Positions 12,511 through 24,900 of a stretch of 64,000 nt of DNA are shown piece after piece. Source of the stretch: Carnegiea gigantea. Lineage: Eukaryota; Streptophyta; Magnoliopsida; Caryophyllales; Cactaceae. The notes below the pieces were generated by a model. It had not been told where the DNA came from. It did not search any database and saw only the letters and a program-made list of their open reading frames with translations. Within the stretch, counting starts at the first letter, position 1, and each line of letters begins with the position of its first letter. Where the stretch lies: contig JAKOGI010000334.1 in NCBI GenBank assembly GCA_029747015.1, forward strand, positions 82,001 to 146,000. Reading direction: 5' to 3'. A program made the translations under genes and the position numbers.

Positions 12511-12624
12511 TAAACAAATACTTTGCAAGGGAGATGGAGAGATTTTTAATCCAGGTATGTTTACTCGTAAACAAATACTTTACAAGGGAATTGGAGAGAT
12601 TTTTAATCCAGGTACATTTACTGC
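12511..12624 (+). repeat. Tandem duplication, 57-bp unit x2
   Basis: Units 12511-12567 and 12568-12624 both run from TAAACAAATACTTT through GGAGAGATTTTTAATCCAGG to a TTTACT end, with a handful of differences. The second unit runs into the LTR-like remnant, suggesting local duplication across its margin. Confidence 0.85.
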
Positions 12625-12947
12625 CTATACCTTTCGAAAATTTACATATTTTTGTAACTATCAAAAGCTCATAATATACAATTATTTCATGAATCATTTT
12701 CAAATATTGTTTTGCCACATTATTAAGTGGACCCATCAATTATCAATTGTCAGGCCTTAGACCCATCAGTTAGCAGCATGGCTCCCCAATCATCCTGAGA
12801 GGTGTGCACCTTATTCAATGATCGCATTGTGACAATATGAACCGTTAATTTAGGTCTACTTTTAGACAACAACCGATAACAATTTTAATATACTTCTCTC
12901 GTCTCCTCATTTATAACCAAAATGAATTGAAATGTGTGCACTTACAG
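12568..12947 (+). repeat. Old LTR remnant, left part
   Basis: From about 12600 this follows the same word order as positions about 17760-18040 of the Tekay-like LTR: a CAGGTAC...TTACTGCCTATA stretch, the CCCATCAGTTA block, a GAGGTGTGCACC block matching GGCAGGTGTACACC, then AAATTGAATTG-like text. It is strongly diverged. It continues at 37052 beyond the copia insertion; 12948-12952 is the copy of the AAAAT target site. Confidence 0.6.
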
Positions 12948-12952
12948 AAAAT

Positions 12953-14083
12953 TGAAGACTTCCTCAATGTTAGTAGTAATGTCATTGACTATTTTAATGT
13001 CATAGCTCGCGGATGTTGAGTGTTTTGATTGAAAGACTAAAAATTAATTTGAATACATTGGGTTACACTAACCAATCTTATCTTTGTAGGTATCCAGTGT
13101 CAAAGTCAAAATCTCTGACTTTGGTATTAATATAATCATTTTTTGGTGAAAACAATTTCTATGATATATTGGTATATTCTTTCAGATTTGTTGTTAATAT
13201 ATTTGAAAATAATCCTTTATTTATTTCTGGATATAGATCATATCTTATGATTCAATATGTCTTTGTTTATTATCTAAGATCTCGTAAAAATTGTATTTAA
13301 TCCAGTTTTGGAAAGTTGTAATAAATCAATCTTGAGTTTATTTATGAATTATTCTAATTGATTACGGTAAGATTTTTGAAGATCAAATCAAACTCTTGTC
13401 TCAGCAATCAAGATCCATTATTATTGGTAACCAAGAGCCAAGTTTGGAAACACCAAAGTTCGAACCAATGACATTGGATTCTGGGCAAAATACCTTGAAG
13501 AATTGACAAACGGTCAAGATAAAAGACAAAGCTAAAGGATATTGCAAGACACAAGAAATAATTGCATCGTGAAACGAGCGCAAGTGCAAATCATTCATAA
13601 TACTCTCTTGTGTACTTATTGATTCATTTGAATATCTAAAAGGGAGATAGTGTAACAAGTAAGTTAGGGAACTTACTTGAGTAGCTAGGTATTGAGAGGA
13701 CAATACTTAGCGAGTGTGCTAGCTCAGGTTCCTTAGTTGAGCTAGATTGGAACATTAGACAGATTGTAAAGCTGAAGTCATAGGTGTGTACTTCTTAACT
13801 GAACAAGAATGGAGGTGATTAAATCCTAAGGGAAGAAGTGGCCTAGGCAGTGACTAGCCCTGTTTGGAATGGTATACATCGTAAAAGTATCTTGTGTTTT
13901 GTCCCTTTCTATTTCTGCAATTTAATTTTGTTCATTACTGACATTAGTGACGAACCTGCAAGGTTGTCCTCATTGACATTGGCAGTGCAGGATTACAGCA
14001 CATTGAATTTTTTATGAAGTCTTCAATTTTTAATATTATTTAGCCCCCTCTAGGGTGATCTAACATTTCCTTTTGGACCTTCA
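12953..14083 (+). repeat. 5' LTR of Sirevirus-like element (1131 bp)
   Basis: Starts TGAAGACTTCC, ends TTTTGGACCTTCA. It aligns over its length with 35903-37046 but is well diverged: six differences in the first 29 bases by eye. This implies an older insertion than the Tekay-like element inside it. Confidence 0.93.
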
Positions 14084-14097
14084 AGTATCAGAGCCAA
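14084..14097 (+). other. Primer-binding site (initiator tRNA-Met type)
   Basis: AGTATCAGAGCCAA follows the 5' LTR directly; it matches the plant tRNA-iMet complement TGGTATCAGAGC except at the first bases. Confidence 0.8.
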
Positions 14098-14136
14098 GTC
14101 CACACACATTGACTTAACCGTCTTGTGGAAAAAATC

Positions 14137-15723
14137 ATGGCCTCCTTTGGAAATGCTAAAATTGATCAAGAACGCTAATTTGCTAGACCTCCTTTGTTTC
14201 GTATGTCTAACTTTGCTAGTTGGAAAAAGCTTACATAGATCTTTATCAAGGACCATGACTATGAGCTTTGGGAGACTATCTCCAAGGGTGATTTTGTGCC
14301 TACTATGAAGGAAGGAGATAAAATTGTTCCAAAGCTTACATCAGTATTCACTTATGAAGAGGCTGAGAAAGTCGACAAAAATTATAGGACATTGAACATT
14401 TTACTATGCTTTGGATTTCAACTAGTTTAATTGTGTTTCTACTTGTGATACAACCAAATAATATAGGACACATTGGAGACTACCTATGAAGGGGCTAATC
14501 AAGTTCGAGAATCCAAAATTAGCCTCCATGGCCATCAATATGATCTCTTCAAGATGCTACTTGTAGAATGCATCCAGGACATGTATATGCATTTTACTGA
14601 GATAATCAACAACCTTAAGTCCTTGGGGAAAAGATACACCAATGAAGTGATGGTGAGAAAAGTGCTACGATGTCTTCCAAGAAGCAAGCGGGGACCCTAA
14701 GGTATGGCCATTGAAGAAGCACAAGATCTAAAAACCCTCAAGTTAAATGATATTATTGGAAAACTTCTAACCCATGAAATTCATTTATAAGAAGAAATTG
14801 AAGAGCACACACCACAACAAGGATTTGCACTAAAGTCCAATGACATTAAGATGCCACTGGAGGAGTTTGAAAATGATGAAGATGAATCAATGGCAATGAT
14901 AGCCGAAGGATTCAAAAGGATATTTCGAAAGCATCCATAATTCAAGGGAATTTGGAAAAGATTAACCTCTAAGAGAATGATTGAAATTTCAAAGGTAAAT
15001 TTGTCTCAAATCTTGACACTAACCAAGAGCTTGTTATGGTCATAGAATTCTAGGTCACATGATAAAGGATTGTCTAAACATCAAAAACAAAAATGACAGA
15101 ACCAACTTTAAGTCCAAAAAGATAGGTAAAAAAGCGATGATTGCAACATGGAGTAACAATGATAGCCCTAAAAGTGAAAGTGAAGATGAAAAAATAGCCA
15201 ACCTCAGTCATGGCCAGAGATAACACTAAAGAAAGTGACGAATCTGAGGAGGTAACATTAGCATATATCCTTACTTTCGCAAAAGAGTATCTTACTCAAG
15301 GTCCATTGAAGTGTGTTCAATATGAGCATGATCTCATAACTGCAACTAAGGCCTTGAAAAAGGAAAACAATTTCCTAAAAAAGGAAAAATGAGAACTTGC
15401 AAAAATCGTTTGAAAATCTACACATCAAAGTCAATGACCTTGAGAATGAGAAAACTGTTTTGCAAACAAATGTGATGATTCTCACAAATCTCTCTTGAAA
15501 CTTACTGAGAGTCAATAGAATTTGGATAAATTACTTGGATCCTAATGTACGCCCTTTAATAAGGAAGGCCTTGAATTTAATCCTGATGATGAGAAAAGGT
15601 CATATAAGCACCTCTTTATTAAAAATACATCACAAAAGGAGTCCCAAAGTAGGTCAGGCTCTAAAAACAGAAACCTTGGCCACAATTGCCAAAGACATAT
15701 AGTTTATTAAAGGAATCATAACT
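14137..15723 (+). pseudogene. Copia gag (UBN2-type) with coiled-coil tail, broken
   Basis: Starts at an ATG (14137) soon after the PBS. Fragments in order: a gag N-terminus with WKKLT and DYELWETI words; a UBN2-type capsid block at 14473-14700 with MYMHFTEIINNLKSLGK and VLRCLPRSK; an acidic stretch near 14860-14920; an IAT-W-S block followed by a Ser/Glu/Asp-rich run near 15140-15200; and a Lys/Glu-rich coiled-coil segment near 15340-15400. This layout is typical of Sirevirus gag. At least eight stops or shifts interrupt it. The reading is cut by the Tekay-like LTR at 15729 and resumes at 30789. Confidence 0.8.
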
Positions 15724-15728
15724 ACTTT

Positions 15729-18548
15729 TGTAATAGCCCGACCCTAAATCATGTTCATTTATTTAATTAAGTCGTGTTATTAATTTTTTATATTTATTTA
15801 TCTCATTTAATCATCCCGGTTCGGAGAATTCAAATTTGAGCCCCGCTTTACAATTCAAGTTTCATTTACTGTATTAATATTGGAAAAATTGATAGTAGGC
15901 CTTGATAATTATGATTTAAAAGATTAAATTATTTCTCATGACATCATATTTAATTTCGAGCTTCAAAAAAAAAATTTAATTAATCGCACTAGGTTGGATA
16001 TTTTTTTTTCCAAACCCAGAGCTCATTTAAGACCAATTTCGGCCCAACAAGTTTCTAATCCATTTGCTTCGCTAATTACCATCATCAGGCCCTAATTACA
16101 ATTAGCAAGATATTTTTGGAGCTAAAATCTCAGCCAAGTTTACTTGGATGATTTTCATCCAAGTAAACTAAGCTAGCATAGGCAAGGCTAGTCTTCTTGC
16201 TTTCCTCCACACAAGGCCATCTTCTTCTTCCTCTTCTCTCCCCTCCATGGCCACCACCACACCAGCCACCACAGCTTCCACCAGCCACCATTAGGTGGCC
16301 ACCCCATCAACCACCATGCACCATCCAAACACCTCCCACATCCAGCAACACCTCCATCTCTCCCTTTTGATCACTAAGCAAGGTAAAAGTCTAGCATAAT
16401 CAAATTTCATGTTGGATTTTTATATTGGATTTGATTCTGGATCATTTATCTTGATATAAATAAGAGTTATGTTGATGTTTTAATGGTTAGATTGTGCTTG
16501 AAAGTAAGTAACGTTTGAAGTTGTTCATGATCATGCAAGTTTAGGTGGTGATGATGGATTTTGATTGTTTTAAGTGAGATTTTGTGATCTTTGGTATTAG
16601 TAATGAATATCAAGATGTTTATGCTGATTTATATAAGCTAGAGAGTGTTCTTAATGGGTGGTTATGTGAAGAAAAGATTGAAAAATGTGATTATTAAGCA
16701 GTAAACAGACCTAAAATAGGGGTCACTTCGGGAAAAAACTAGTATTAATTGGCATATTAAAAAATCATAATTTCTAGTGAGTTGATAGCTCAATGATTTA
16801 GCTTTCAATGGAATTTGGAATTACTTAATTCTGAGTTGTGTGGACAAAGTTATGATCAATTTACAGAAACTGCGTAAAATTCATCAAAACTGGGAACAAA
16901 CTGGAATAGGGAACCTTACGAAAAAAACTAGTATTGATTGGATCATTGAAAAATTATGATTTTTCGTGTGTGGATAGATCAACGAGTTATATTTCAAATG
17001 CCTATTGAATCTCCTTAATCTGGGTTCTAAAAGTTATGGTTGTTTTGCTACGACTGCGCAGATTAGACTGAAATTGTGCATGTCTATGTTCTATCCCAAT
17101 TTTAGGGACTTTACTATGTGAATCATACTTTGTATCCTAGATGAAACTTTTAGTAGACATTATAATCTTTTCATATTGGGGTTTTATATCTTAATTGGAG
17201 GTCGGGAGTGAAAGATACGGATTTTCTAAAGTAGACCATCAAACGGTATTATGTGAAGAAAGAAATCAATGCTTAACGGATCAAACTGAGGTTATTTGAA
17301 CCTTTATGAATCTGACAACACCCCTCATGGCATTAAACCTTCTATTATCTATTTGGAATCATTACACATTCTATTATCCATTTCAGAAGCATTACATCTT
17401 CTATTATCCATTTCAGAAATATCAGAAACCCATGTTTCTTTTATATCAATTAAAATCTTTTCATTATCAACTCAATCATTTTGATTTGATCTATTTTGTT
17501 TCAATTTGTTGAATTTCAAGTTCAATAACCCTAACTGATTTATTATTTAGATCATTTTGGTTTAACTTGTCATATATTGAATTATTGAAATTGTAGAAGT
17601 CTTTTTAATTAATCAATTTTTATTAAAAGTTACAAATTAAGTCAATGAATATGGTTTACTAACTACATTTACCTATAATTACATTTTTTAACAGAATCGG
17701 GGCCTAGTCTATCATTTTTCATCGTGCATACGTATTATCAGGTGAAATATCATTTCAAAAATTTCAGATACGTTTATTGCCTGTATCTTTAAAAATCTGC
17801 ACGTATTTATTGAAATTATAATATTTTGATAAGTACATCAATGAATCAGTTATTAGTGATTTATCACATAAGTTACCCGCGCCGCTTCGGGCCAGGTCCC
17901 TCGATCAGCTTGGCAGGTGTACACCTATCCATAGATCGTAACAGTATCAAGGGATTCACTATCAGATAATTCCTAACAATACAGTTTTACATTTATCTCA
18001 TTCCCTGTTTTAACTTAAATTGAATTGCAAAGCCGCCACCCAAACAATTTATTCAGAGATCATTTAACAATACAGGAATATATGTACTGAACTTCGACTC
18101 ACAGTTCAAATGTTTTCATATTTTGTTTTAGGCAAATGCTCAGGGAATCGCCATCATGCTAGCAAACTAGCTAAATAGAGTAAGTTAAGCAAGGTAATCT
18201 CAATGGATCAGTAGTGATGCAGTATATGCATACTTTAAAGCTGTATTTTGAATTCTTCAGTGGATGGAGATGTAGATTATGGTGAATTTGGATGGAGATG
18301 TAGATTATGGTGAATTATTTTACTATGATTTATGAACCTTGCATTAGTTAACTGATTGTAAATGGTTGATTATGAGTGAATGTGTATTGTTAAGGTTATA
18401 CTTGACTATGTTATTTTTAGTACACTTACTTCAAGCCTTGTCCTTTGGATGGCGGTAACGTTCTAATCATTGGGTTTATCAGTTATAATTGAGGAATTTA
18501 TTGAGGAGATTATAAACAGTAAAGCATGGTTAATTTAAGGGCACTACA
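15729..18548 (+). repeat. 5' LTR of Tekay-like element (2820 bp)
   Basis: TGTAATAGCCC at the start, GGGCACTACA at the end. It holds a CCA-rich patch at 16240-16340, a three-fold ~30-bp repeat at 17340-17430 (TTCTATTATCCATTTCAGAA units) and a 28-bp tandem duplication at 18261-18316. All three are also present in the 3' LTR, so they predate this insertion. Confidence 0.95.
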
Positions 18549-18552
18549 GATT

Positions 18553-18565
18553 TGGTATCAGAGCC
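18553..18565 (+). other. Primer-binding site of Tekay-like element
   Basis: TGGTATCAGAGCC, an exact match to the initiator tRNA-Met complement, four bases after the 5' LTR. Confidence 0.92.
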
Positions 18566-20505
18566 AGGTTTAGATTTTCTTGATGGAATATGGAGTATGG
18601 AGAGTGGAGTTAAGAGATTGAGAAAGTTGATTAGCGAGAATTTTTATGATATAATTGAAGATTTGTGACAATAGTAATGTCTGCTTATCTCTCATATATT
18701 CTGCTCGTATATTCTTCTTTGTCAGATGGATCCATATAATGTGTATATAGTTTGGTCTCAAGCATCAGATTCTAGGGTGATTCTGAATAACAAGTTAAAG
18801 GTGACCCAATGCATTTAGGTATGTATGGTCATATTGTCCATATCTGTATGGCCATATGAGCTACCCATCTAAATGGTATGTTATCCTTTTAGCTGGAATT
18901 GTTTCTTTTTGGGATGTAAACTCTTGTACTCCGGGCATGTGGCCCGTAGAGTTGTGGCCTCCAGTGTGTAACCGTTGAGTTTAATTTGATATCATTTTAT
19001 ATTTCCATTCAATGTAGGGGTGTGATGTAAGGCTTTAAGTCTGGAAAATGGCCAGTTTGCAGGCGAAACTCTGTTCGTTTCACCCCAAGAATTTAAGAAT
19101 CACTAACACTCCTAGCCCTAGGGGCACGGATTGTTACAGATGTGTCCGATGAAGGGTCCTTGATCATTTTGAGGTTAAATGCATATGGCAAACTACGTAT
19201 GGGCAGAATACATAAGTTCAATCAACTTGACAGTTTTGATCAGTGCACAAGGATCGACCTTGAAGGAACTTTTGTCCATGATCAATATAATTTACACAAG
19301 GGTTTTCCATCCCAATTTTAAGGTTAAGGAGATATCTTTCATATGAAACAAGTTTCAAGTGGATTGGAGGTCATTTGGTTATTCAAATAGACAAATCAAA
19401 GTCTGCAAATTGGACAGAATCCTAATACATAAGGTCTGAGTTTAGCTCACTTACAGCTTATGCATTCCATCAGATAGGGTTTTGGTTAGTCTATGCCAAA
19501 GTACAGAAAGTAAGCTTTCCAATGACCCATGTTGTAGCACATTTGGAGACCATTGGTCAATGAAATTCAGCCTAGAAGTCTGATAGTACAGACTGTTCAA
19601 GTCAGTGGATACCTACAACTTTGAGCATATGCTTCCTCATCATATGGGTGTCATTTTGTGCATTCTTGTATTCAAGTGACAACTACTTTAACATGCTTTA
19701 ATGATTGTAGATACATTTTCTTCTATAACCTAAGGATTCCATCTAAGCAAGCTATAAGAGGGTTCTTGATGTAGTATCCTCTGAATTGTAGGAGTTTGGA
19801 AAGGCTTATTGTGTTATACATAAGTTTTGAAACCATTGACTACTGACCATTCCATATAAGAGAAACCAAGGACACTTTAGAGAGATATTTTGTTTCAATT
19901 CACTGCAATTCAAGATTTACTTAAATTGCCCAAACTCTTTCAAGTAGTCCATTGACTCCACCTCAATCTGTGAAGTAGATATTATCTTAAAAATATTTCA
20001 CTGTATTTTCTGGTAACATACCATTTACCATTGTCTTGGTTGGATTATCAACTATTTGGATATTCCTCGCTTTGACTAGGGGCTTAGTCTTCCTGTCTTC
20101 ATGGCATCTCCCTATTTAGTTATAGCACCATTCACTCTCATGTCACATCTTCATCAATTTTGGTCACTTTTACCTGTTTTTAAGAGCCCAATTGCTGCTA
20201 GTTGCTACATTATGATTGGGTTGCACGCATATCAATAGATGATAACTTTGTAGTACGCTGGAATAAAAGGTAGATCTTAACTGCGCTTTGCATGGGGGTT
20301 GATTGTTGTCCAACTTGTGGAATCCATTGCTAAGGGAAACACAATGTGTCTACCCTTTCTGGCTGATTCAACCTCAGTTTTCTATTGAAGATCACTTACA
20401 TAAAGCTTAAGTTTGATAATCAAAATCTTTGCCATGCAATTGGATTCTGTCAGTGAGAAATTTTGATGGGTTACTGCCCCTTGGAAAAACGCCTTTAGCT
20501 GATTC
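18566..20505 (+). other. Long leader between PBS and gag, with an LTR-tail-like piece
   Basis: About 1.9 kb without a readable ORF. Positions about 18920-19138 are related to the last ~370 bases of the 4-kb solo LTR (26000-26360): the same hairpin-forming CTCCGGGC-TGTGGCCCGTAGAG block, the AAACTCTGT-CGTTT-CCCC block, CCCTAGGG, and a terminal GTTACA at 19138. The 19139-20505 stretch has the feel of non-coding LTR or leader sequence but matches nothing else in the window by eye. Confidence 0.5.
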
Positions 20506-20509
20506 AGAC

Positions 20510-20760
20510 TAAAGAACTTTGGAGTGCAAAGTATGACCCAGTGGAACCTGAAGAATGGATTCGAGAAATGGAGAAAGTTTTCACTGTAGTAGAGGTTCCA
20601 GGGGATAAAAAGGTGAACATTAGAACATTTTATCTAACTGGTGAAACTGATATTTGGTGGAACACTGTTAAGAATAAGCTCTAGGGCCTGACTTCACTTG
20701 GAGCAGATTTGTGGAAGAACTAACTACACTGTTTCGAATTACCAAGTGGGAACTAACAAA
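20510..20760 (+). pseudogene. Gypsy gag fragment
   Basis: Reads P-E-E-W-I-R-E-M-E-K-V-F, then GDKKVNIRTFYLTGETDIWW, the signature of the retrotransposon gag capsid domain in chromoviruses, before a stop at 20682-20684. After this, gag text is lost in frameshifts. Confidence 0.8.
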
Positions 20761-22343
20761 TGCACGTGGTGTGTTAGTCCAGAGCACTTCATTACTGCCT
20801 GTTCTTGAAGATTGAAGGCTGTAGACAAGGGCTCTCACCTTCAAGGCCGTAGCTATAGGAAAGGCTCACGTGTTGAGCAAGAAGGAAGTTTCTATCTCCG
20901 ATACGGTAGTTACTAGAGCTCTCTTTTAATTTCGAAGTCATTTTGTGTATTGATTGATTCAGTTGCCACTAATTCATTTATATATACATGATCTGCCATG
21001 CAAGTGAACCTTGAGAATAACGAGGTAGAAACCAATTATAGATCAAGTTGCCCAATGACTCTAGAGTTGAGTGTTCTATCTCTCATAAACTTTATCAATT
21101 ACTATCAGTAGGTTAGTTTTTCTTGGAGTTCTGATTCAATTTGACTCGTTAGACTTTGATATTATTCTGGAAATGAGCTACTTGTGTACTTATGGGGTCA
21201 AGATAGATTGTGAGGACCCTAAGGTTATTTCAAGAGGTGAACAAGGGAGACAAATATGTTGGATGGGCAAAAAAGGGAAAAATCTGTCCCTTAAATTTTG
21301 TTATGAAAACAAGTGAGCCCTTATGTCAAGGTCATATTGCCTATCGATGTCATGCTGTTAACATTCATCCTATGGAAGAAAAAAGTAGAAGATATCCCTA
21401 TAGTTTGCGAATTTAGAGATGTTTTCCTGAAAAACTATCGGGACTGCCCTACAGAGGAAAATTGACTTTGAGATCGAATTAATCCCTGATGCCAACCTAT
21501 CTCCAAAACCTCATATTGTATGATCCCAATTAAGCTTAAAGGACTGAAGATTCAGCTAAAGGAGTTATTATAAAAAGTATTCATCTGACCAAGTGCGTCA
21601 CCATGGAGTGCCCCAGTTCTATTTGTAAAGAAGAAGAATGGAACGTTGAAGCCATATATGGACCACAGAGAGGTAAACAAGATCACATAAAAAACAAATA
21701 CCCATCGCCTAAGTGAATGACTTGTTGATCAACTGCAAGGACCAAGAGAGTCTTCTCCGAGATTGATTTGCTATCAGGGTACTGTCAACTTAGGATTAGA
21801 CTTTAAGACAACACCAAGACTGCACCAAGTACAATGTTTGGGTCACTATGAATTCACTGTGATGCCTTTTGGCCTAATCAATAGCTCTGCAGCTTTTACG
21901 GATCTTATGAATAGAGTTTCAGACCATAACTAGACAAGTTGTTGTAGTGTTTATAAGAGACATCTTGAAATACTCCAAGGATAGAGATGAGCATACTGTT
22001 CATTTGAGGATAGTGTTGCAGACCTTGAAGGAACATCAATTACATAGCAAATACAAGAAGCATGAGTTCTAGTTCGAAGTAATGATATTTTTGTAATATG
22101 GTTTCAAGGGAAGAAATTGTGATTGATTTGCAAAAGGTAAAAGCAGTTACAAAGTGCCTAACACCCACCGATATACAGAGACTAAACACTTTTTAGGTTC
22201 AGCAGGGCATTATCAAGTTTCAAGAGGAATTTGTCAAATATTGTCTTCCCTTACCAGTAGGTTGCAGAAAGTTGCACGGTTAGCAAGAGGATAAACTGGT
22301 AGCTTATGCCTCCCAACAACTCAAGCCTTATGAGAAGAATTAT
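20761..22343 (+). pseudogene. Gypsy protease to RT and start of RNase H, broken
   Basis: The protease end reads FDIILEMSYLCTYGVKIDC at about 21150-21210. RT words follow: the I-D-F-E-I-E-L-I-P block near 21460, [17 protein letters not shown] near 21590-21650, YEFTVMPFGL near 21845-21880, then a VFIxD-like palm near 21950. RNase H begins with LVAYASQQLKPYEKNY near 22295-22343 and stops where the solo LTR begins. Multiple frameshifts and stops. Confidence 0.85.
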
Positions 22344-23524
22344 TATGAGACCCGCATTTTTGTCGTATTTGCTTATCAAATATTATGCCTGTTGGGTTGA
22401 AAAATTTTATTTTAATATCCGCCAACCTACAACTGCCATATTGCCCAAGTTATTGATCTATTCAACTTTAGATCCCAAAAAAATAAATTTTCTAAAGTTG
22501 TGTGACAAGGCAAGCCTTCAATTCCTTGAAATTTCAGCAAAAGCAATTCCCAAATACGTTCAGATTATTGAATCTTGGTAATAGTTCTGTAATGCACTAA
22601 ATCGATCCTTAATATAATCAAGGGGCGAGTAAGTCGACAAACGATTATATTAACGATTTTGGTTTAGGATAAGAGACCCGGGAATTCGACTAATAGTATC
22701 AGGTGATATACTACCTTTTTATCAACACAAAAAAAGGGGGAAAAAGGGGGGTGTTCACGCGTGAAACCCCGACCCCCCTCTCTCGCTTCTTTCTTCTTCT
22801 TCTTCCCGTTCCCCTACTCTACTTTCCCCTGCTCTTCATCTCCTCCTTCGCTTCCCGCCACGCACGCCAGAGCCAACCGCCGGCCTTGAGCCTAGTCGAC
22901 CCTCCCTAGCTGCCGACCGTCACATCACGGCGTCACTGGCCGAAAATCAGCCACGATTGGGCTGATTTCGACCGGAGCAGAGCCAACGCCGGGTTTAACT
23001 CGTGCATGCAAAGTGATTTCGAACTCCTCCTTCATCTATAAATTGTATCCTTGACCTAGATTGTTCCTAATTGTGTTTAATTTCTCAAAAATTACAAGTT
23101 AGGGTTTTGGGTTTGGTGGTGGTCATGTGTCACGCGAGGAACAAAGGAGGTTCTGAGCTTTGGGTGTTCAAATTTATCTTCAATCCAGCCCCTTTCATGC
23201 GCTATAACTCAGATTCGAGGTGGGTAAACCTTTAATCCCTCCTATTTTAAGGATTTCGAATAATAGTTACATGAATCAGTTTACTGAATTGGTAGATTGG
23301 ATTGTTGTTGTATGAATTCGATTGTATGTGTGGACAAACAAATGAATTTAAGCATTGCTATGCTGGGGCAGAACCAATGTATTCTTGAAAGGTTGCTAGA
23401 TGTTTTAAAATCGTGGCTTTCATGATTTAGAACTGCATATAACTCTCTAAAGTTGCTTTCGATTTTCATATCAAACCAGCTAACATCAAAGATCGTTTAG
23501 GAATATTTTAAGCCTTTAGTTTAT

Positions 23525-24900
23525 CCTCACACGCGTCTTGAGTTTAAAATGGAGTTTTCAAATGAATCTAGCTTACATTTATTGCTAATAATAGCATTTA
23601 AGTTAGAAACGAAGTTGTTTTTATGATTTAGCAATCCTATTATGCTTATACGAAGCTTTCAAGTTAGAATCAAAGTCGTTTTATGATTAGGCAACCTTAT
23701 TATATTTATAAAGAGCCCTTAAGTGAAAAACGAAGTCGTTTTACGATTTAGTAAACTTATTGTGTTTATACGAAGCATTCAAGTTAGAAACTAAATCGTT
23801 TTACAATTTGGTAAACGTGTTACGTTTATAAGAAACTTTTAAGTTTAAAATGAAGTCGTTTTACAAGTTAATAAACGTATTACATTTATACGAAACTTTT
23901 AAGTCAAAAATGAAGTCGTTTTACAAACTAGCAAACATTTTACGTCTATCAGAAGTTCTTAAGCTAAAAACGAAGTAATTTTGCGAGTTAGTAGCCGTAT
24001 TACGTTTATATGAAGCTTTTAAGTTAGAAACGACAACGTTTTATGACTTAACAAGCTTATTACGTTTTAAGAAGCTTTGAAGTTGCAAAGGAAGTTGATT
24101 TATGTGTTAATAAACTTATAACGTTTATGAGAAGCCTTTAAGCTTCGAACTTAGTTTGAATTAAGCATTAACTAAACACGTTATGTTTCAAACGAGTTGC
24201 GATTTACGATTTAGCATACATATTACATTTAAAGAAAGCTTTTAGCTAAAAAGGGAAGTCGTTTTATGAGTTAGCAATCGTTTTATGTTATTAAGAAGTT
24301 TTTGAGTTGAAAATGAGATCGTTTTACGATTTAGCAATCCTATTATATTTATACGAAGCATTTAAGTTAGAAATTAAGTCGTTTTACAATTTAGTAGACC
24401 CTTTTATGTTTGTCAGAAGTTTTTAAGTTACTTATGAAACCGATTTACGTGTTAACAGGTCTTATTTTATTTATAAGAAGCTTGTAAGTTTAGAACGAAG
24501 TCGTTTTACCAACTAATGAACGTGTTATGTTATTAAGAAGCTTTTAAGTTGAAAACGAAATCGTTTTACGATTTAGTAAACTTATTACGTTCATACGAAG
24601 TATTCGAGTTAGAAAATAAGTCGTTTTACGATTTGGTAAACGTGTTACCTTTATAAGAAACCTTTAAGTTTAAAGTAAAGTCGTTTTAAGTATTAACCAA
24701 CTTATTGCCCTTATAAGAAGCTTTTAAGTATAAAAGGAGATCGTTTTACGAGTTAATAAACGTATTACGTTTATACGAAGCCTTGAAGTCGAGACAAAGT
24801 CGTTTTCGCATTCGTAAACATATTTTACGAAGTTAGTTTACACGCTAGCAAATTTACTTCGATTATGAAATGCTTTTAAACTATTCACGAAATCGATTCA
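23525..24900 (+). repeat. Minisatellite inside solo LTR, ~60-bp unit, about 22 copies
   Basis: The word GTCGTTTTA recurs at almost exactly 60-base spacing. The unit reads roughly: (A)CGAAGTCGTTTTACGA, then TTTAGTAAACGTATTACG, then TTTATACGAAGCTTTTAAGT, then TAGAAA. Copies differ at several positions each, and a few (near 24061-24230) have small indels. Edges are gradual. Copy number is by eye. Confidence 0.93.

Noticed and set aside
18553..18565. tRNA-like text TGGTATCAGAGCC
   Set aside because: A retroelement primer-binding site, not a tRNA gene; there is no cloverleaf around it. The same applies at 14084-14097.
22703..22909. Short plus-strand ORF near the solo LTR start
   Set aside because: Pyrimidine-rich leader of the LTR; no family match and no conserved counterpart seen.
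23525..24900. Regular repeats resembling a CRISPR array
   Set aside because: The whole 60-base unit is repeated with drift, there are no unique spacers, and it lies in a plant LTR.
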